Positions 10,031 to 22,251 of a stretch of 64,000 bases of DNA are shown here, one piece after another. Origin of the DNA: Effrenium voratum (lineage: Eukaryota > Sar > Dinophyceae > Suessiales > Symbiodiniaceae); the NCBI GenBank assembly GCA_963377175.1, contig CAUJNA010000582.1:129687-193686 (forward strand). The letters are read 5' to 3'. The position numbers and the translations under genes were made by a program. Under the pieces are notes generated by a model. That model ran no database searches. It was not told the origin of the DNA and was given only the letters and a program-made list of their open reading frames with translations. Numbering within the stretch: the first letter of the stretch is position 1; every line of letters begins with the position of its first letter.

Positions 10031-12844
10031 GCTGCTGCTTTGCAGTAAGTTTTGCGCCTGGCCTTTGTATCCGAGCTCGGTTCAGCGGGGAAAGTGCACA
10101 TGAACCGCAGCTCACAGGGCAAGGCCATGCTTGCAGCCGAGCAACTCATCCAAATCCAAGGGCCGGCTTTCCTCCATGAAAAGGCATGTGGACGAGCTGG
10201 CAAATATGCCCCCTAGTCACCTAGATTCTTAGGTAGCAGAGCTGTCGGTATGTTGCTCTGCTTTTCCGGGAGGCAGTCTGTAGAACTTCTTGCTGCGTGC
10301 AAGGCATGCTTCTTGTTCACAGCCTCGTGTCTTGAGCATGGCAAAAACTGCAGCAGATGTTCATGTTTGACACGCCGCTGACAAAGCCACACACTTGGGC
10401 CAATGACGATTGGGATGTCGTCATCATCCTCCCCGCCGATCCATTCAGACAGGCTGGACCTGCGATGCAAGCACTCGAGCCACTTGCGCAATGGATCTGC
10501 GATTGACGCTAAGCTCAATCGTGACAGCTCTGCAGCTGCATGTCGCCAGGTGCAAGCATGCGAGCGCTGCGTCGCCTGACGCCCAGCTAGAATCATACGC
10601 AGACGGAAAAGCTGATGCCACATGCCATGGGCCTCCAGAATGTGTAGCTGAAGAAAACCAGAGCCGCAATCACGATGATCATCGCAACACCCTTCAACAC
10701 GGAGAAATCCTTACTTCGAACCCACCCTGCTCGTAGAACCCGTCTGTCACATGCGACATCAGACCTTGCAGCCGCTCTTAGGCTGCTGGGGGTGTGGCTT
10801 GCACATCTTCATGCGAGACTCCTCGGCAGAATCAGCAGGACCCGGACCCCAGGCAAATCGTACCACAGCGAAACAGTAAGTGTCAACAATTGTCATTCTG
10901 GCCTTGCCTGGAACAGGTGGCTTTTCGTGGAGAGACTCATCCAGTATTCCTGGTGCCCGGGCACATCGGTGCATGCAGCTGAAATACTTGGGCCAGGCCT
11001 GTATGCAGGGCGCTTGTCGTGGTTGGGCTGGAAGTAACGGCCACAGTCTTACCTGACGATAACAGGAGGCAACCTACGGAATTGAATGACCCACCGCCAA
11101 CATTATAAAAAGCACCACTAGCAGTAACAGAGACACACTGCCTTGCTGCAAAGGCCACTCAAATTATCAAGGTCTGCCTGTTGCAGCTGCGATGTCGAGC
11201 GGACTTCCGTTGGTGTTGTTGGGTTGGAGCCAGGTAGTGAAACCTTGGCATCCAATTGCATGAGCTTCCCCACGTAACGCGAACAGGCATCAACAGAATC
11301 AACAGGTATGAATGCGAAACTAGCCTGAGGTTGTACTGGTGGTGGAGCAGTTGTGGCAGTCAGTGAAGCTGCTCACCTCAGCCAAACCCTGAGCATACAC
11401 TGACCGCCATGCCGCATGATGGCTGAGACCATTGGTGAGGCTTGAGTGCAAGTCCAAGGACCTCGCTCCCCTCCTCCCCAGCTTGGAAGACTCAGGCCGC
11501 CACTGTGGTTGAGCGGGTGGAATTAACAGTCGTTGAAGCTGAGGTGTTGTCCAGCAAAGGGCCCAAGTCAGGCAGCTTGGCCGACATGGCACGGCCAAGG
11601 TTCACATGAAAGCACAAATGTACAGTATGCACGCACCCCCGCATGAAATGCACAAAGCTGCGTCAAGATTAAAGGCAGCTGTGATTGACAACAAAGCGTT
11701 TAGAACCCCGCTTCCAACAGCACGCAAGTGCTGACATACTGGTAGAAGTCCGCCGAGAATAGACGGCTTGTTGGACACAACACATGCTCCCAAAAGACGA
11801 ATCCGGACATGCAAGCAGGGGTGGCCTTGTACCACTGGGTGATTCCCAAACAGCCCCTTTCGCGGCCAAATCCTTTGGACACAGTTGCGCATAAGCTTTA
11901 GGGTTTTCCTGAGCACCGTTTCAGCATCCCCAGCATCACCAGCGTCACCAGCGTCACCAGAATCACATGCTTAGAAAACATGAGCAAACGGGGTCAAATG
12001 AAAGGTCCTACTCGTGTCTTGCGAGGACAGTTCAAAGGAAATTGCAAACCAAACCTACAGGCATCACCAGCTAGGGAAAAGATCCTGCAAACAAAAGACA
12101 AAACCAAGAAACATCGGTAAGAAACAGTTTGATTGCGTCAGTAGCGCCCCATCCATCACTTGCAAGCTTGCATCAGTAGCACACCCATCCATTACTTCTC
12201 GAGACCTTCAATAAACAACAACACACATCCGCAGCTAGCAAAACATTAGCTTGAACAAACGGAGGCAAGCCAAAGGCCCTCATCAAGTCCTTTTTGGGCC
12301 TTTCCAAGGGAAAGGGCAAAAGAGTGCAAACACAGAAGAACAAAACAAGCAAAGAAGAAGCATCAGTAGAATAGAGCTTGATTGCATCAGTAGTAGCCCT
12401 TTTATCAGACACATCTTCTGACCTGTGTCCATTGCTACATGCGCCATTGCACTTAGCCGTGTGTGATAACTGCCTATTGCTGAAGACAAGAATAAGAAGT
12501 TAGGCCTGCAATGTCGGCGGTCAGAGCCGGAGGCGTCAATATTTCTCATTTTTCCATGCGTCCCCTTTGCTTGATTCTTTCTTTGCCACGTTTGACGACA
12601 ACCTCCCCAAACGACCCTCCATACCAACATCCCCACCCATTCCAACACAAATACGTGACACTTCCCAGCACGCGCGCAGCGGAAAGAATCAACTTGAAAG
12701 GCTGCAGCGGGTTGCTGTCAAGCTGGCATCCTGTCTCAGCAAAGCGTGGCAACTCCACACGCGGTGTTTCCTCTGCATCATGGCTTCAGCAGCAAGTTGG
12801 GCCAAGCCTCGAGCGATTCGCACAAATTGAGAAGTCCAACATGC
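10031..12844. other. 2.8-kb stretch without an assigned gene; possible minus-strand exons
   Basis: Minus-strand fragments look coding without a family match: about 11150-11060 (VTASGAFYNVGGGSFNS), about 10930-10760, and about 10720-10620, which contains one hydrophobic helix (GVAMIIVIAALVFFSYTFW). They could belong to one membrane protein gene on the array strand. Two related A-rich segments lie at about 12080-12180 and 12330-12420. No function is proposed. Confidence 0.25.
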
Positions 12845-12899
12845 TCAAGCGCGCAATTTGCTTTTTTGGCACCAAGAGCGCCCTCTGAACCCCCTGCCC

Positions 12900-13560
12900 T
12901 GCTCAATGATCGAATTTGCTACCTGCTCCTGTGAAGTGATGGAAAAAGCAAGGGTCGCGACGGTTGTGCACGCATGCGCCGCACCCGCAGAGACGAACGT
13001 CTTGAGCAGCCATCGGTCCGTCCCATCCTCCAGGGCCAAGGAGTGCCAAACAAGGCCCAATGCTGAGTGTGGGTCCAGCTGAGGCTTGAAGGATGAGCGG
13101 CCGTGGGTGCAGCGAGCGTTGTTGATGATTAGAGCATCACCTGCCTGCAGCCAAAATGCGCCAAGCAGCCCAATGCGAGTTGTGTTTCTAGTGTTGCATT
13201 CATTGCTTGAGATGGCTAGGCTTTTTCAGGCACCAAGGTGCCTGCAAGTCAACATCGTCCGACACAGCTGCACCCACTTCCAAAGCAGCATGGTAGGCTG
13301 CCTAGGACAAAGGTTGGTGCGTGCGCTGGCCAAATTCCGCATGCAGAACATCAAAACGAGATTGATTGCCAACCGCAGCCAGAAACAGTCCTGAGTCTCT
13401 TCATCGTCGCTCACGATCCTATAAGTGAAGTCCTGCCATCCCACACTGGCCACATGCCAGTGCAAAAAACAACGTCAAACGCCATTGGCCCTAAATGCCG
13501 GAACAGTGGCCCTGGCACCTTGTGGTCAGGTATGTAAAAGAATGTCATCTTTGGATCATC
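12900..13560 (-). CDS. Fe(II)/2-oxoglutarate oxygenase, clavaminate-synthase/TfdA-like (partial exons)
   Basis: Enzymes of this superfamily couple 2-oxoglutarate decarboxylation to substrate hydroxylation. Reading leftwards, the exons are about 13560-13460 (FYIPDHKVPGPLFRHLGP), 13432 onward (DFTYRIVSDDEETQDCFW, acceptor AG at 13434-13433), and about 13155-12960 with GDALIINNARCTHGRSSF and GTDRWLLKTFV. The GD-L-I-DN-R-HGR pattern, with the distal metal His and nearby Arg, followed by a DGTDRWL-like strand, is typical of the AsnO/clavaminate synthase branch. The N-terminal His-x-Asp exon was not identified with confidence. Substrate unknown. Confidence 0.65.
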
Positions 13561-15050
13561 CTGGCGCACCAGGCTCTCCACTACAGAGACTCAAGAGACT
13601 CAGGCTCCGCACACGCCTCTGGGCCCTCCACAGCATAGAAAGGCTTGCCATACGGCGAGATCCCACCACCCTGCCTGCAGTGCTACATCTCAAAAAGAAT
13701 GTGGGGTGCCGTTGAACCAATGCTCGCATGCCCTTGCCCCAAACACAAGGGGAGACCCCGACATCACAAGTTGATGACCCCCTCCCACGTAGCAAGCTGC
13801 CAAAGACATAACTACATACAATTTCCCAACTTGGAAAGGATCCTTCATCATCGTTTAGGGAATGCCCTTGTCAACATCCCTTCTTCTTCGCATGGAGAAA
13901 AACAAGGCCCGCCTGACGCACTCCGTACGCATGGGGCTGCGCCGCAGGGCGTCCAGCTGCGGCGGCTTCAGCCGAGCAGCGAGGCGCCGGTGGCTGCAGA
14001 TCCGGGTCAGCGCCGCGTGCTGCGCCGAAAAGAAAAACGGGGAACCCGACCCATTGGCCCCAGCATGGTGAAGGCTGTGGGTTCCCAAGCGCGGGAAAAC
14101 CCCCCGATACTTTCCACATACGACTTGCAGCTAGCACGCACCACCCACTCAACACTCAAACGCAAGCAATCCCGCACGCAAAGTCTCACAGGATCCCATC
14201 TGCTGACAACGCCACCAACAGCGACCTGACAACCCTACATACTACAAAGCAACAAAGACACGAGCTCTGAACACCGATGGTTGGTCCTGAACGTTGGGTC
14301 TTTGAAGTGTTGGACATATGTTTTGTGTTGATGCGTTGTGGGCCTCCAACCATACCAAATTAGGGACTTGCCCATGACTGGCCAATACAGATGGACCAAG
14401 ATCATTTGAAAGTTCTTTGCCATGCATTACTCAAGGTGCTGGCCTCGCAACACTGCATGTAACAAGGTGGAGGCGATGTTTCACCCAAAGCGGTTGTCCA
14501 ATGGGGACCCCACCGCATGGTGCCCAAAAGCACGGCCCAGCCTCAGGATCCCCACGCGCTGCCAAGAGAATGAAGCCGTCCGGCTCGACATCACCAGAGA
14601 CGCACCTCAAGCTGAACCCAGCAAATGCAAATAAGCCTGCCCCCTAACCTTGGGTGCTACCATGATGGTGTAAAGGTTTACGGAAACAGGCAGTTTTACA
14701 CGGTCACCTACTGAACGACCAAGCACAGCACAAGCAAGCCCAGCCGGCAAGGCCCAAAGTCGTGGCCCGTGCTGGGGTGTGGGGTCTTAGGCTGCCTGCG
14801 CAGGGACGTCTCTGTGGAGACCAAGGTTGATGTGTGGCTGGTTGATGCCTCCCAGGCCTGCATGTGCGGGGCATGCAGCATGCCTCTCACAGCATCAAAA
14901 CATGGGCCTGGCTTTGGCGAAAGGTCCCGGATCAGGCCTCCCCTGGCGTTGTTCGAGTAGAACCTAAGGTGGAAAACGACACACTATATCCGCCGACCCC
15001 CCTGCCTGCAAGGGGAAGGCGCTGGGGGAGTGTTCGTTTAGCGTTGGAGC
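13561..15050. other. Gap; possible 5' exons of the oxygenase
   Basis: A minus-strand block at about 13690-13590 (GKPFYAVEGPEACAEPE) and a basic/Ala-rich block at 14090-13860 could be upstream exons of the oxygenase. Nothing diagnostic was seen from 14230 to 15050. Confidence 0.25.
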
Positions 15051-15054
15051 GTGA

Positions 15055-15175
15055 CTGTGGCAGCCTTCTCCCTTCCCTTTCTCCCTCGCCCGTTCAGCCC
15101 TGTACCTTACCAGCCTTCTTTCTTTCCCTTTTTTCTTGTTCTTCTTCGTTTCTTTTCTTTCCTTTTCCTTTCTGC
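15055..15175. repeat. Polypyrimidine tract
   Basis: About 120 bases are nearly all C and T on the plus strand (CTTCCCTTTCTCCCTCGCCC and similar), ending at the first 22-base repeat. It marks the left edge of the tandem block. Confidence 0.7.
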
Positions 15176-15589
15176 TGCCGGCGCACTCCTTTGGTTGGTG
15201 CTCGCTGTGGACAAACGAGCGGCCTGGAAAAGCGCGGGAAGCGAAGCTTTTGTGGCTGGCCGCTCCCTCTGGACCGATAGCCTTACTGCATATTGGACTC
15301 AAACGCGACGTTAGGCACCCGGCCGCGGCGGAGCAGGCTGCCGGCGCACTCCTTTGGTTCGTGCTCGCTGCGGCGAAGCGAGTGCGGCCTCCAAGCGCGC
15401 TGGACGCGAAGCTGTTCTTGCTGGTTGCGCCCTGGGGACCGATAGCTTTCTACTTTCTATATGGATTCAAAAGTGACGTTCGGCACCCAGCCGCGGCGGA
15501 GCAGCCGCCCTTGGCAAGACGCACAGCAAACCCAAAGGGAGAAAGACCAGGGAAAAAACTGTGACAGACGCAGGCGCACATGGGCATGG

Positions 15590-15659
15590 ACAGGCCGGGG
15601 ATTGAACCCGGCCCCTCTCGCATGCTGAGCGGGTGTGATGCCACTACACCAACTGCCCC
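15590..15659 (-). mobile_element. tRNA-derived SINE head (copy 1)
   Basis: On the minus strand, an RNA polymerase III A box TGGTGTAGTGG (15651-15641) is followed after 32 bases by a B box GGTTCAATCCC (15608-15598), with a T-arm stem CCGGG/CCCGG. The acceptor stem does not close and the anticodon arm is mispaired, so this is a tRNA relic heading a SINE, not a working tRNA gene. It sits inside the tandem block. Confidence 0.65.
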
Positions 15660-16398
15660 TGAGCTGAGGAGGCCGAGAGTGCTCAACTACCTGCTGGGCG
15701 CAGCTTTCAGCGCTGAAGCTCTGTCACGGCCAGCCCGTTCGGCCTGTTTTCTTCCTATCTGCTGCCGGCGCACTCCTTTGGTTGGTGCTCGCTGTGGGCA
15801 AACGCAGGGCACAGTTTTCAGCGCTGAAGCTCTGTCACCGCCCGCCCGTCCGGCCTCTTTTCTTCCTTTCTGCTGCCGGCGCACTCCTTTGGGCAAACGA
15901 GTCCGGGCCCGCCCGTTCGGCCTCTTTTCTTCCTTTCTGCTGCCGGCGCACTCCTTTGGTTTCTTTCCCTTTCCTTTCTGCTGCCGGCGCACTCCTTTGG
16001 TTGGCGCTCGCTGTGGACAAACGAGTGCGGCCTGGAACAGCGCGGGAAGCGAAGCTTTTGTGGCTGGCCGCCCCCTCTGGAGTGATAGCCTTACTGCATA
16101 TTGGACTCAAACGCGACGTTAGGCACCCGGCCGCGGCGGAGCAGGCTGCCGGCGCACTCCTTTGGTTCGTGCTCGCTGCGGCGAAGCGAGTGCCTCCAAG
16201 CACGCTGGACGCGAAGCTGTTCTTGCTGCTTGCGCCCTGGGAACCGATAGCTTTCTACTTTCTATATAGGACTCAAAAGTGACGTTCGGCACCCGGCCGC
16301 GGCGGAGCAGCCGCCCTTGGCAAGACGCACAGCAAACCCAAAGGGAGAAAGACCAGGGACAGGCAAACTGTGACAGACGCAGGCGCACATGGGCATGG

Positions 16399-16468
16399 AC
16401 AGGCCGGGGATTGAACCCGGCCCCTCTCGCATGCTGAGCGGGTGTGATGCCACTACACCAACTGCCCC
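16399..16468 (-). mobile_element. tRNA-derived SINE head (copy 2)
   Basis: Same sequence as the first copy: A box at 16460-16450 and B box at 16417-16407 on the minus strand. Flanks are also shared, so it was copied by the block duplication rather than by a second insertion. Confidence 0.65.
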
Positions 16469-17069
16469 TGAGCTGAGGAGGCCGAGAGTGCTCAACTACC
16501 TGCTGGGCACAGCGTTCAGCGCTGAAGCTCTGTCACGGCCAGCCTGTTTTCTTCCCATCTGCTGCCGGCGCACTCCTTTGGGCTCTGTCACGGCCCGCCC
16601 GTCCGGCCTTTTTTCTTCCTTTCTGCTGCCGGCGCACTCCTTTGGTTGGTGCTCGCTGGGCAAACGAGTGCGGGCCCGCCCGTTCGGCCTCTTTTCTTCC
16701 TTTCTGCTGCCGGCGCACTCCGTTGGTTTCTTTCCTTTTTCTTTCTGCTGCCGGCGCACTCCTTTGGTTGGTGCTCGTTGTGGACAAACGAGTGCGGCCT
16801 GGAAAAGCGCGGGAAGCGAAGCTTTTGTGGCTGGCCGCTCCCTCTGGACCGATAGCCTTACTGCATATTCACCCGGCCGCGGCGGAGCAGGCTGCCGGCG
16901 CACTCCTTTGGTTCGTGCTCGCTGCGGCGAAGCGAGTGCCTCCAAGCGCGCTGGACGCGAAGCTGTTCTTGCTGGTTGCGCCCTGGCAAGCAAGCAAGCA
17001 AGCAAGCCTGAACCAGCCAAAAGCCGCTGCCAGAACAAAACAAACCTTGGGCTGGCCCCCAGTGGAGGG

Positions 17070-17330
17070 GTCGGCGGCACTGGGCGGCAGCCCTTAAATC
17101 CGGCCACCGGACGTGATCGGGCCGCAGGCCACAGCCCGTTAGGGCTTACCTTCAGGTATAAGGCCGCGCGCCCCATGCCGCCGACCATGAGCGGACCATG
17201 TACATACGTTTTGCGCTGGGCCTTCCTTATAAGGGGCGAAGGATTCGCGGATTGGTTTAGGCGATTTTTGTAGCATCTCCCCGCAGCGCCAAAAAACGAG
17301 CATTTTTAGGGGGTGCCTAATACTGGACAA
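17070..17330 (+). repeat. GC-rich module, copy 1
   Basis: Module of about 250 bases with landmarks TAAATCCGGCCACCGGACGT, TTACCTTCAGGTATAAGGCC, CCCCATGCCGCCGACCATG and CTTATAAGGGGCGAAGGATT, ending TTTTTAGGGGGTGCCTAATA. It recurs at 17727, 20127 and 21902. No ORF in it looks real. Confidence 0.8.
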
Positions 17331-18430
17331 CACCCCCAGCATTGCCAGCATCATCCCGGATGATGCGGATGATGCTATGCATGCTGGCGATGCGAAACAA
17401 GGGGCTTAGGGGAAATGCAAGGGAACAGGAGTGACTGGAAGTGAACGAAATGCAAGTCAAAGGAATTGCACGAAAATGAAGAGGCACTGGAGAGAAACCG
17501 AGCTGCAGGAAAATGCAAGGGACAGCGGGAACGAAAAGGGAAAGGAATGCGAATGAAGGAGTCTTCAAGGAAATGAAGGGAGCTGAAACGGCAGTGAAGT
17601 GGAAGGAAGTGAAGGGACATGCCAGGAAACTGTCATGGAAGACATGCAAAGGAAGTAAAGTTCGAATCACCCCGAGAACTAGCAGAACTTAGAGGGAAAG
17701 GAGATGCAAGAACGGGAAGGGGTGCCCGGTGGCCGGCTGTGTCGCGTCAGCGTGTAAATCCGGCCACCGGACGTGATCGGGCCGCAGGCCAAAGCCCGGT
17801 AGGGCTTACCTTCAGGTATAAGGCCGCGCGCCCCATGCCGCCGACCATGCGCAGAACATGCGCCGACCATGCTCCGACCATGCGCATACGTTTTGCGCTG
17901 GGCCCACCCTTATAAGGGGCGAAGGATTTGCGGATTGGCTTAGGCGATTTCCGAGGATTTTTGTAGCATCCCCCGCAGCATCCAAAAACGAGTCCAAAAA
18001 CGAGTATTTTTAGGGGGTGCCTAATACTGGACTACACCCCCAGCAATGCAAGCATCATCCTGGATGATGCGGATGATGCTATGCATGCTGGCGATGCGAA
18101 ACAAGGGGCTGAAGGGGAAATACAAGGAAACAGGAGTGACTGAAAGTGAACGAAATGAAAGTCAAAGGAATTGCACGAAAATGAAGAGGGAAACCGAGAT
18201 GCAGGAAAATGCACGGGCAGAACGTGAAGGGAACCGGACAGCCGGAACGAAAAGGGAAAGGAATGCGAATAAACAATTCATGGGAAATGGCTGGATGGAA
18301 TGGGCTGGAAAAAGGATGGACAAAAAGGATGCAAAATTGATGGAAATGAAGGGGCGTTGATGAAAAAAATGCGGGAAATGGAGGGAAAGGGGATGGATGG
18401 AAAATGTGTGGACAATTGATGGAAAGTTCC
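17331..18430 (+). repeat. Purine-rich tandem module with ATGATGC hairpin, two copies around GC-rich module 2
   Basis: After each GC-rich module comes CAGCATCATCCCGGATGATG (a near-perfect hairpin) and then a G/A-rich stretch of 200-350 bases (GGGGAAATGCAAGGGAACAG at 17409; a diverged copy from 18113). Copies run about 17331-17700 and 18038-18430. Between them lies the second GC-rich module (about 17727-18038). Confidence 0.75.
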
Positions 18431-18480
18431 TGGAAAATGCATTGATGCCGGTGATGCGGGGGATGCTGGGGATGTTGTCC

Positions 18481-20126
18481 CCTAAGTCGGGCCAATTTTG
18501 CCGAAAACGTGCAACCTGAAAATCTGAAAGTGGATGGAAAATGGATGGACAATGGCCTGGATTGAAATCTCAAAATCCTAAAGTCTTAGATTCTTAAAAT
18601 CTTAAATTAAAATCTAACAATCAATGATAGAATCTCAAGATCTTAAAATCTTAGAACTTAGGCTCTTAAAATCTGAAAATATAAAAACTTCCTGAAGTCT
18701 TCGAATCTTGAAACCTTAAAAACCTTATGTCTTAGAATCTTGAGATCTTAAACTCTTAAAATATGAAATTCCTCAAGTCTTACAATCTTAGAATCTCAGA
18801 ATCTTAAAAAGCTTGAAAAAACTTAAATTCTTGAAACCTCGAACAATGGGAATCTGAAAATCTTAAATTATTAGAATATTACCTTCCTTCAATCCGGGCT
18901 ATATTTTAACTTCCTTAAACTCTTAATCTGGAATTATTGAAATCTTGAAACCTTAAGATCTTAAAATTACAACCTTAGAAGATAGAATCTTGCAACCTGA
19001 AAATATAAACATCCTCAAGTCTTCGAATCTTGACTTCTTAAAACCCTCATGTCGTTGAATCTTCAGATGTTAAAATCTTAAAATATGAAATTCCGAAATT
19101 CTCAAAATCTTAAAATCTCAGAATCTTAAAAGCTTCAAAAACTTAAATTCTTTAAATCTCGAACTATTGCAATCTGAAAATCTTAAATTCATAAACAAGT
19201 AAAATATAATAAATTCCTTCAACCCGGGCTATATTCTAAATTCCTTAAACTCTTAATCTTCAAATTTTGAAGTCTTGACATCTTAAGATCTTAAAATCTT
19301 AAATTCCGAAAGTCGCCAAATCTGAAAATCTCACAAAAAATAAAATCTTAAAGCCTTCGAAATCTGATAATGGATGGAAAAAGGCTGGGCAATGGCCTGG
19401 CTGTTATAACCTTCAAAAACCTGAAATAATCGAATCTGAGAACCTTAATTCTTAAAGCATTGAAACCTTGAATTCCGAAAGTCTTCAAATCTGAGACCCT
19501 TAGAATCTCAAAGTTTTTAGAATTTTGAAATCTTAACATCTACTCATCGGACTTACAGGAAAGGGAAGTGACAGAAACCCTCATGTCTTTGAATCTTCAG
19601 ATGTTAAAATCTTAAAATATGAAATTCCTAAATTCTCAAACTCCTTTAAAATCTCAGAATCTTAAAAGCTTCAAAAACTTAAATTCTTTAAATCTCGAAC
19701 TATTGCAATCTGAAAGTCTTAAATTCATAAACAAGTAAAATATGATAAAATTCCTTCAATCCGGGCTATATTCTAAATTCCTTAAACTCTTAATCTTGAA
19801 ATTTTGAAGTCTTGACATCTTAAGATCTTAAAATCTTAAATTCCGAAAGTTGCCAAATCTGAAAATCTCACCAAAAATAAAATCTTAAAGCCTTCGAAAT
19901 CTGATAATGGATGGAAAATGGCTGGGCAATGGCCTGGCTGTTATAACCTTCAAACACCTTAAGTCTTTGAATCTTAGAACCAAAATTCTTAAACCATTGA
20001 AGCCTTAAATTCCAAAAGTCTTCAAATCTGAGACCCTTAGAATCTCAAAGTGTTTAGAATTTTTCAATCCTAACATCTACTCATCGGACTTACCGGAAAG
20101 GGAAGTGACAGAACGGGCAGGGCAAG
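18481..20126 (+). repeat. AT-rich degenerate arm 1
   Basis: Low-complexity sequence built from variants of AATCTTAAAATCTT, beginning CGGGCCAATTTTGCCGAAAA and ending ATCGGACTTACCGGAAAGGG. An internal tandem duplication has a period of 534 bases (AAACCCTCATGTC at 19041 and again at 19575). No coding potential on either strand. Confidence 0.8.
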
Positions 20127-20350
20127 GTGCCCGGTGGCCGGCTGTGTCGCGTCAGCGTGTAAATCCGGCCACCGGGGGCCCCTGACCCCGTGGTCCGTGA
20201 CATCGCCGAAGGCCTAGGCCCGCAGGGCCTACCTTCAGGTATAAGGCCGTCCGCCCCATGCCGCCGACCCACCGCCGAACTTTTGCGCTGCGCCAAGCTG
20301 GGCCCACCCTTATAAGGGGCGAAGGATTTGCGGATTTGTTCAGGCGATTT
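20127..20350 (+). repeat. GC-rich module, copy 3, at the centre of an inverted repeat
   Basis: Same module as at 17070, here flanked by an AT-rich arm on the left and its reverse complement on the right. The landmark GTGTCGCGTCAGCGTGTAAA is at about 20142. Confidence 0.8.
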
Positions 20351-21745
20351 TTGGTCACTTCCCTTTCCTGTAAGTCCAATTAGTAGATGTTAAGATTTTC
20401 AGATTCTAAAAACTTTGAGATTCTAAGGGTCTCAGATTTGAAGACTGTCGGAATTTAAGGTTTCAATGGTTTAAGAATTAAGGTTTTAAGATTCAAAGAT
20501 TTAAAGTTTTTGAAGGTTATAACAGCCAGGCCATTGCCCAGCCATTTTCCATCTATTATCAGATTTCGAAGGCTTTAAGATTTTATTTTTCGGAGATTTT
20601 CAGATTTGGCGACTTTCGGAATTTAAGATTTTAAGATCTCAAGATTTCAAGGCTTCAAAGTTTCAAGATTAAGAGTTTAAGGAATTTAAAATATAGCCCG
20701 GATTGAAGGAATTTTATTATATTTTACTTGTTTATGAAGTTAAGATTTTCAGATTGCAATAGTTCGAGATTTAAAGAATTTAGTTTTGAAAGCTTTTCAG
20801 ATTCTGAGATTTTAAGACTTTGAGAATTTAGGAAGTTCATATTTATAGATTTTAACATCTGAAGATTCAAAGATAGTCGGGTTTTAAGAAGTCAAGATTC
20901 GAAGACTTTAGGATGTTTATATTTTCAGATTGTAAGATTCGATCTTCTAAGGTTGTAAGTTTAAGGTCTTGAGGTTTCAAGAATTCCAAATTTCAAGAGG
21001 AAGAGTTTAAGACTGTAGGAATTTCATATTTTAAGAGTTTAAGATCGCAAGATTCTAAGACATAAGGGTTTTAAGATTTCAAGACTCGAAGACTTTAGGA
21101 TGTTTTTATATATTCAGATTTTAAGATTCTAAGTTCGAAGATTTTAAGATCTCGAGATTCTAAGATTGATTGTTAGACTTTAATTTAAGATTTTAAGAAT
21201 CTAAGACTTTAGGATTTTGAGAATTCAATCCAGGCCATTTTCCATCCGTTTTCCATCCACTTTAAGATTTTAAGATTTTCAGGTTGCACGTTTTCGGCAA
21301 AGTTGGCCCGACTTAGGGGACAACATCCCCAGCATCCCCCGAGACTTTAGGATGTTTTTATATTTTCAGATTTTAAGCTTTAGGATTTTGAGATTTCAAT
21401 CCAGGCCATTTTCCATCCATTTTCCATCCACTTTAAGATTTTAAGATTTTCAGGTTGCACGTTTTCGGCAAAGTTGGCCCGACTTAGGGGACAACATCCC
21501 CAGCATCCCCCGAGACTTTAGGATGTTTTTATATTTTCAGATTTTAAGATTCTAAGTTCGAAGATTTTAAGATCTCGAGATTCTAAGATTGATTGTTAGA
21601 TTTTAATTTTAAGATTTTAAGAATCTAAGGCTTTAGGATTTTGAGATTTCAATCCAGGCCATTTTCCATCCATTTTCCATCCACTTTAAGATTTTAAGAT
21701 TTTCAGGTTGCACGTTTTCGGCAAAGTTGGCCCGACTTCGGGGAC
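20351..21745 (-). repeat. AT-rich degenerate arm 2, inverted relative to arms 1 and 3
   Basis: Reads GATTTTAAGATTTTCAG-like text, the reverse complement of arm 1; it opens with GTCACTTCCCTTTCCTGTAA and ends with TTTTCGGCAAAGTTGGCCCG. The terminal part is repeated three times, with CCAGGCCATTTTCCATCC at about 21228, 21401 and 21653. Confidence 0.8.
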
Positions 21746-22251
21746 AACATCCCCAGCATCCCCCGCATCACCGGCATCATCCGCATCAATGTCCGCCAAG
21801 GATGCGGATGATGCAGGTGATGCCGGGGATGTTGTCCACTATGGGCACCCCCCAAAAAACACTCGTTTTTTTGACTCCGCGGGGAGATGCTCAAAAAGCC
21901 GTGCGGTGGCCGGCTGTGTCGCGTCAGCGTGTAAATCCGGCCACCGGACGTGATGGCCGCAGGCCAAAGCCCGCAGGGCTTACCTTCAGGTATAAGGCCG
22001 CGCGCCCCATGCCGCCGACCATGCGCAGAACATGTGCATACGTTTTGTGCTGGGCCCGCCCTTATAAGGGGCGAAGGGTTTGCGGATTGGTTTAGGCGAT
22101 TTTTGTAACATCTCCCCGCAGCGCCCAACAACCGAGTATTTTTAGGGATGCCTAATACTGGACAACACCCCCAGCATTGCCAGCATCATCCCGGATAATG
22201 CAGATGATGTTATGCATGCAGGCGATGCGGGTGATGCTGGGGATGTTGACC
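21746..22251 (+). repeat. ATGATGC hairpin plus GC-rich module, copy 4
   Basis: The hairpin at 21755-21840 pairs CCCGCATCACCGGCATCATC with a later GGATGATGCAGGTGATGCCG around CCGCCAAGG. The GC-rich module follows at 21902-22165, then another hairpin. Confidence 0.75.

Larger units (their letters stand above)
15169..16988. repeat. Tandem ~580-base block, two full copies and one truncated
   Basis: Copy 1 is about 15169-15751, copy 2 about 15973-16555 and copy 3 about 16739-16988. Shared landmarks are the pair of diverged half-units (TTGGTGCTCGCTGTGGACAA and TTCGTGCTCGCTGCGGCGAA), the text GACTCAAACGCGACGTTAGG, and the tRNA-like SINE. Copy 3 has lost the GACTCAAACGCG segment and stops before the SINE. 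The spacers between copies are made of additional copies of the 22-base motif TGCTGCCGGCGCACTCCTTTGG split into two halves: 12 copies counted, at about 15174, 15340, 15757, 15869, 15937, 15979, 16146, 16558, 16621, 16703, 16745 and 16890. Confidence 0.85.

Noticed and set aside
15590..15659. Functional tRNA gene
   Set aside because: A and B boxes are present, but acceptor and anticodon stems do not pair; the copy lies in a duplicated repeat block.
15580..17273. Long plus- and minus-strand frames across the tandem block
   Set aside because: They translate the 22-base motif and SINE repeatedly and have no codon signal outside the repeat unit.
18079..18573. Ser/Phe/His-rich frame in the purine-rich module
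   Set aside because: Product of simple-sequence composition; the same text recurs in the diverged neighbouring copy with frame changes.
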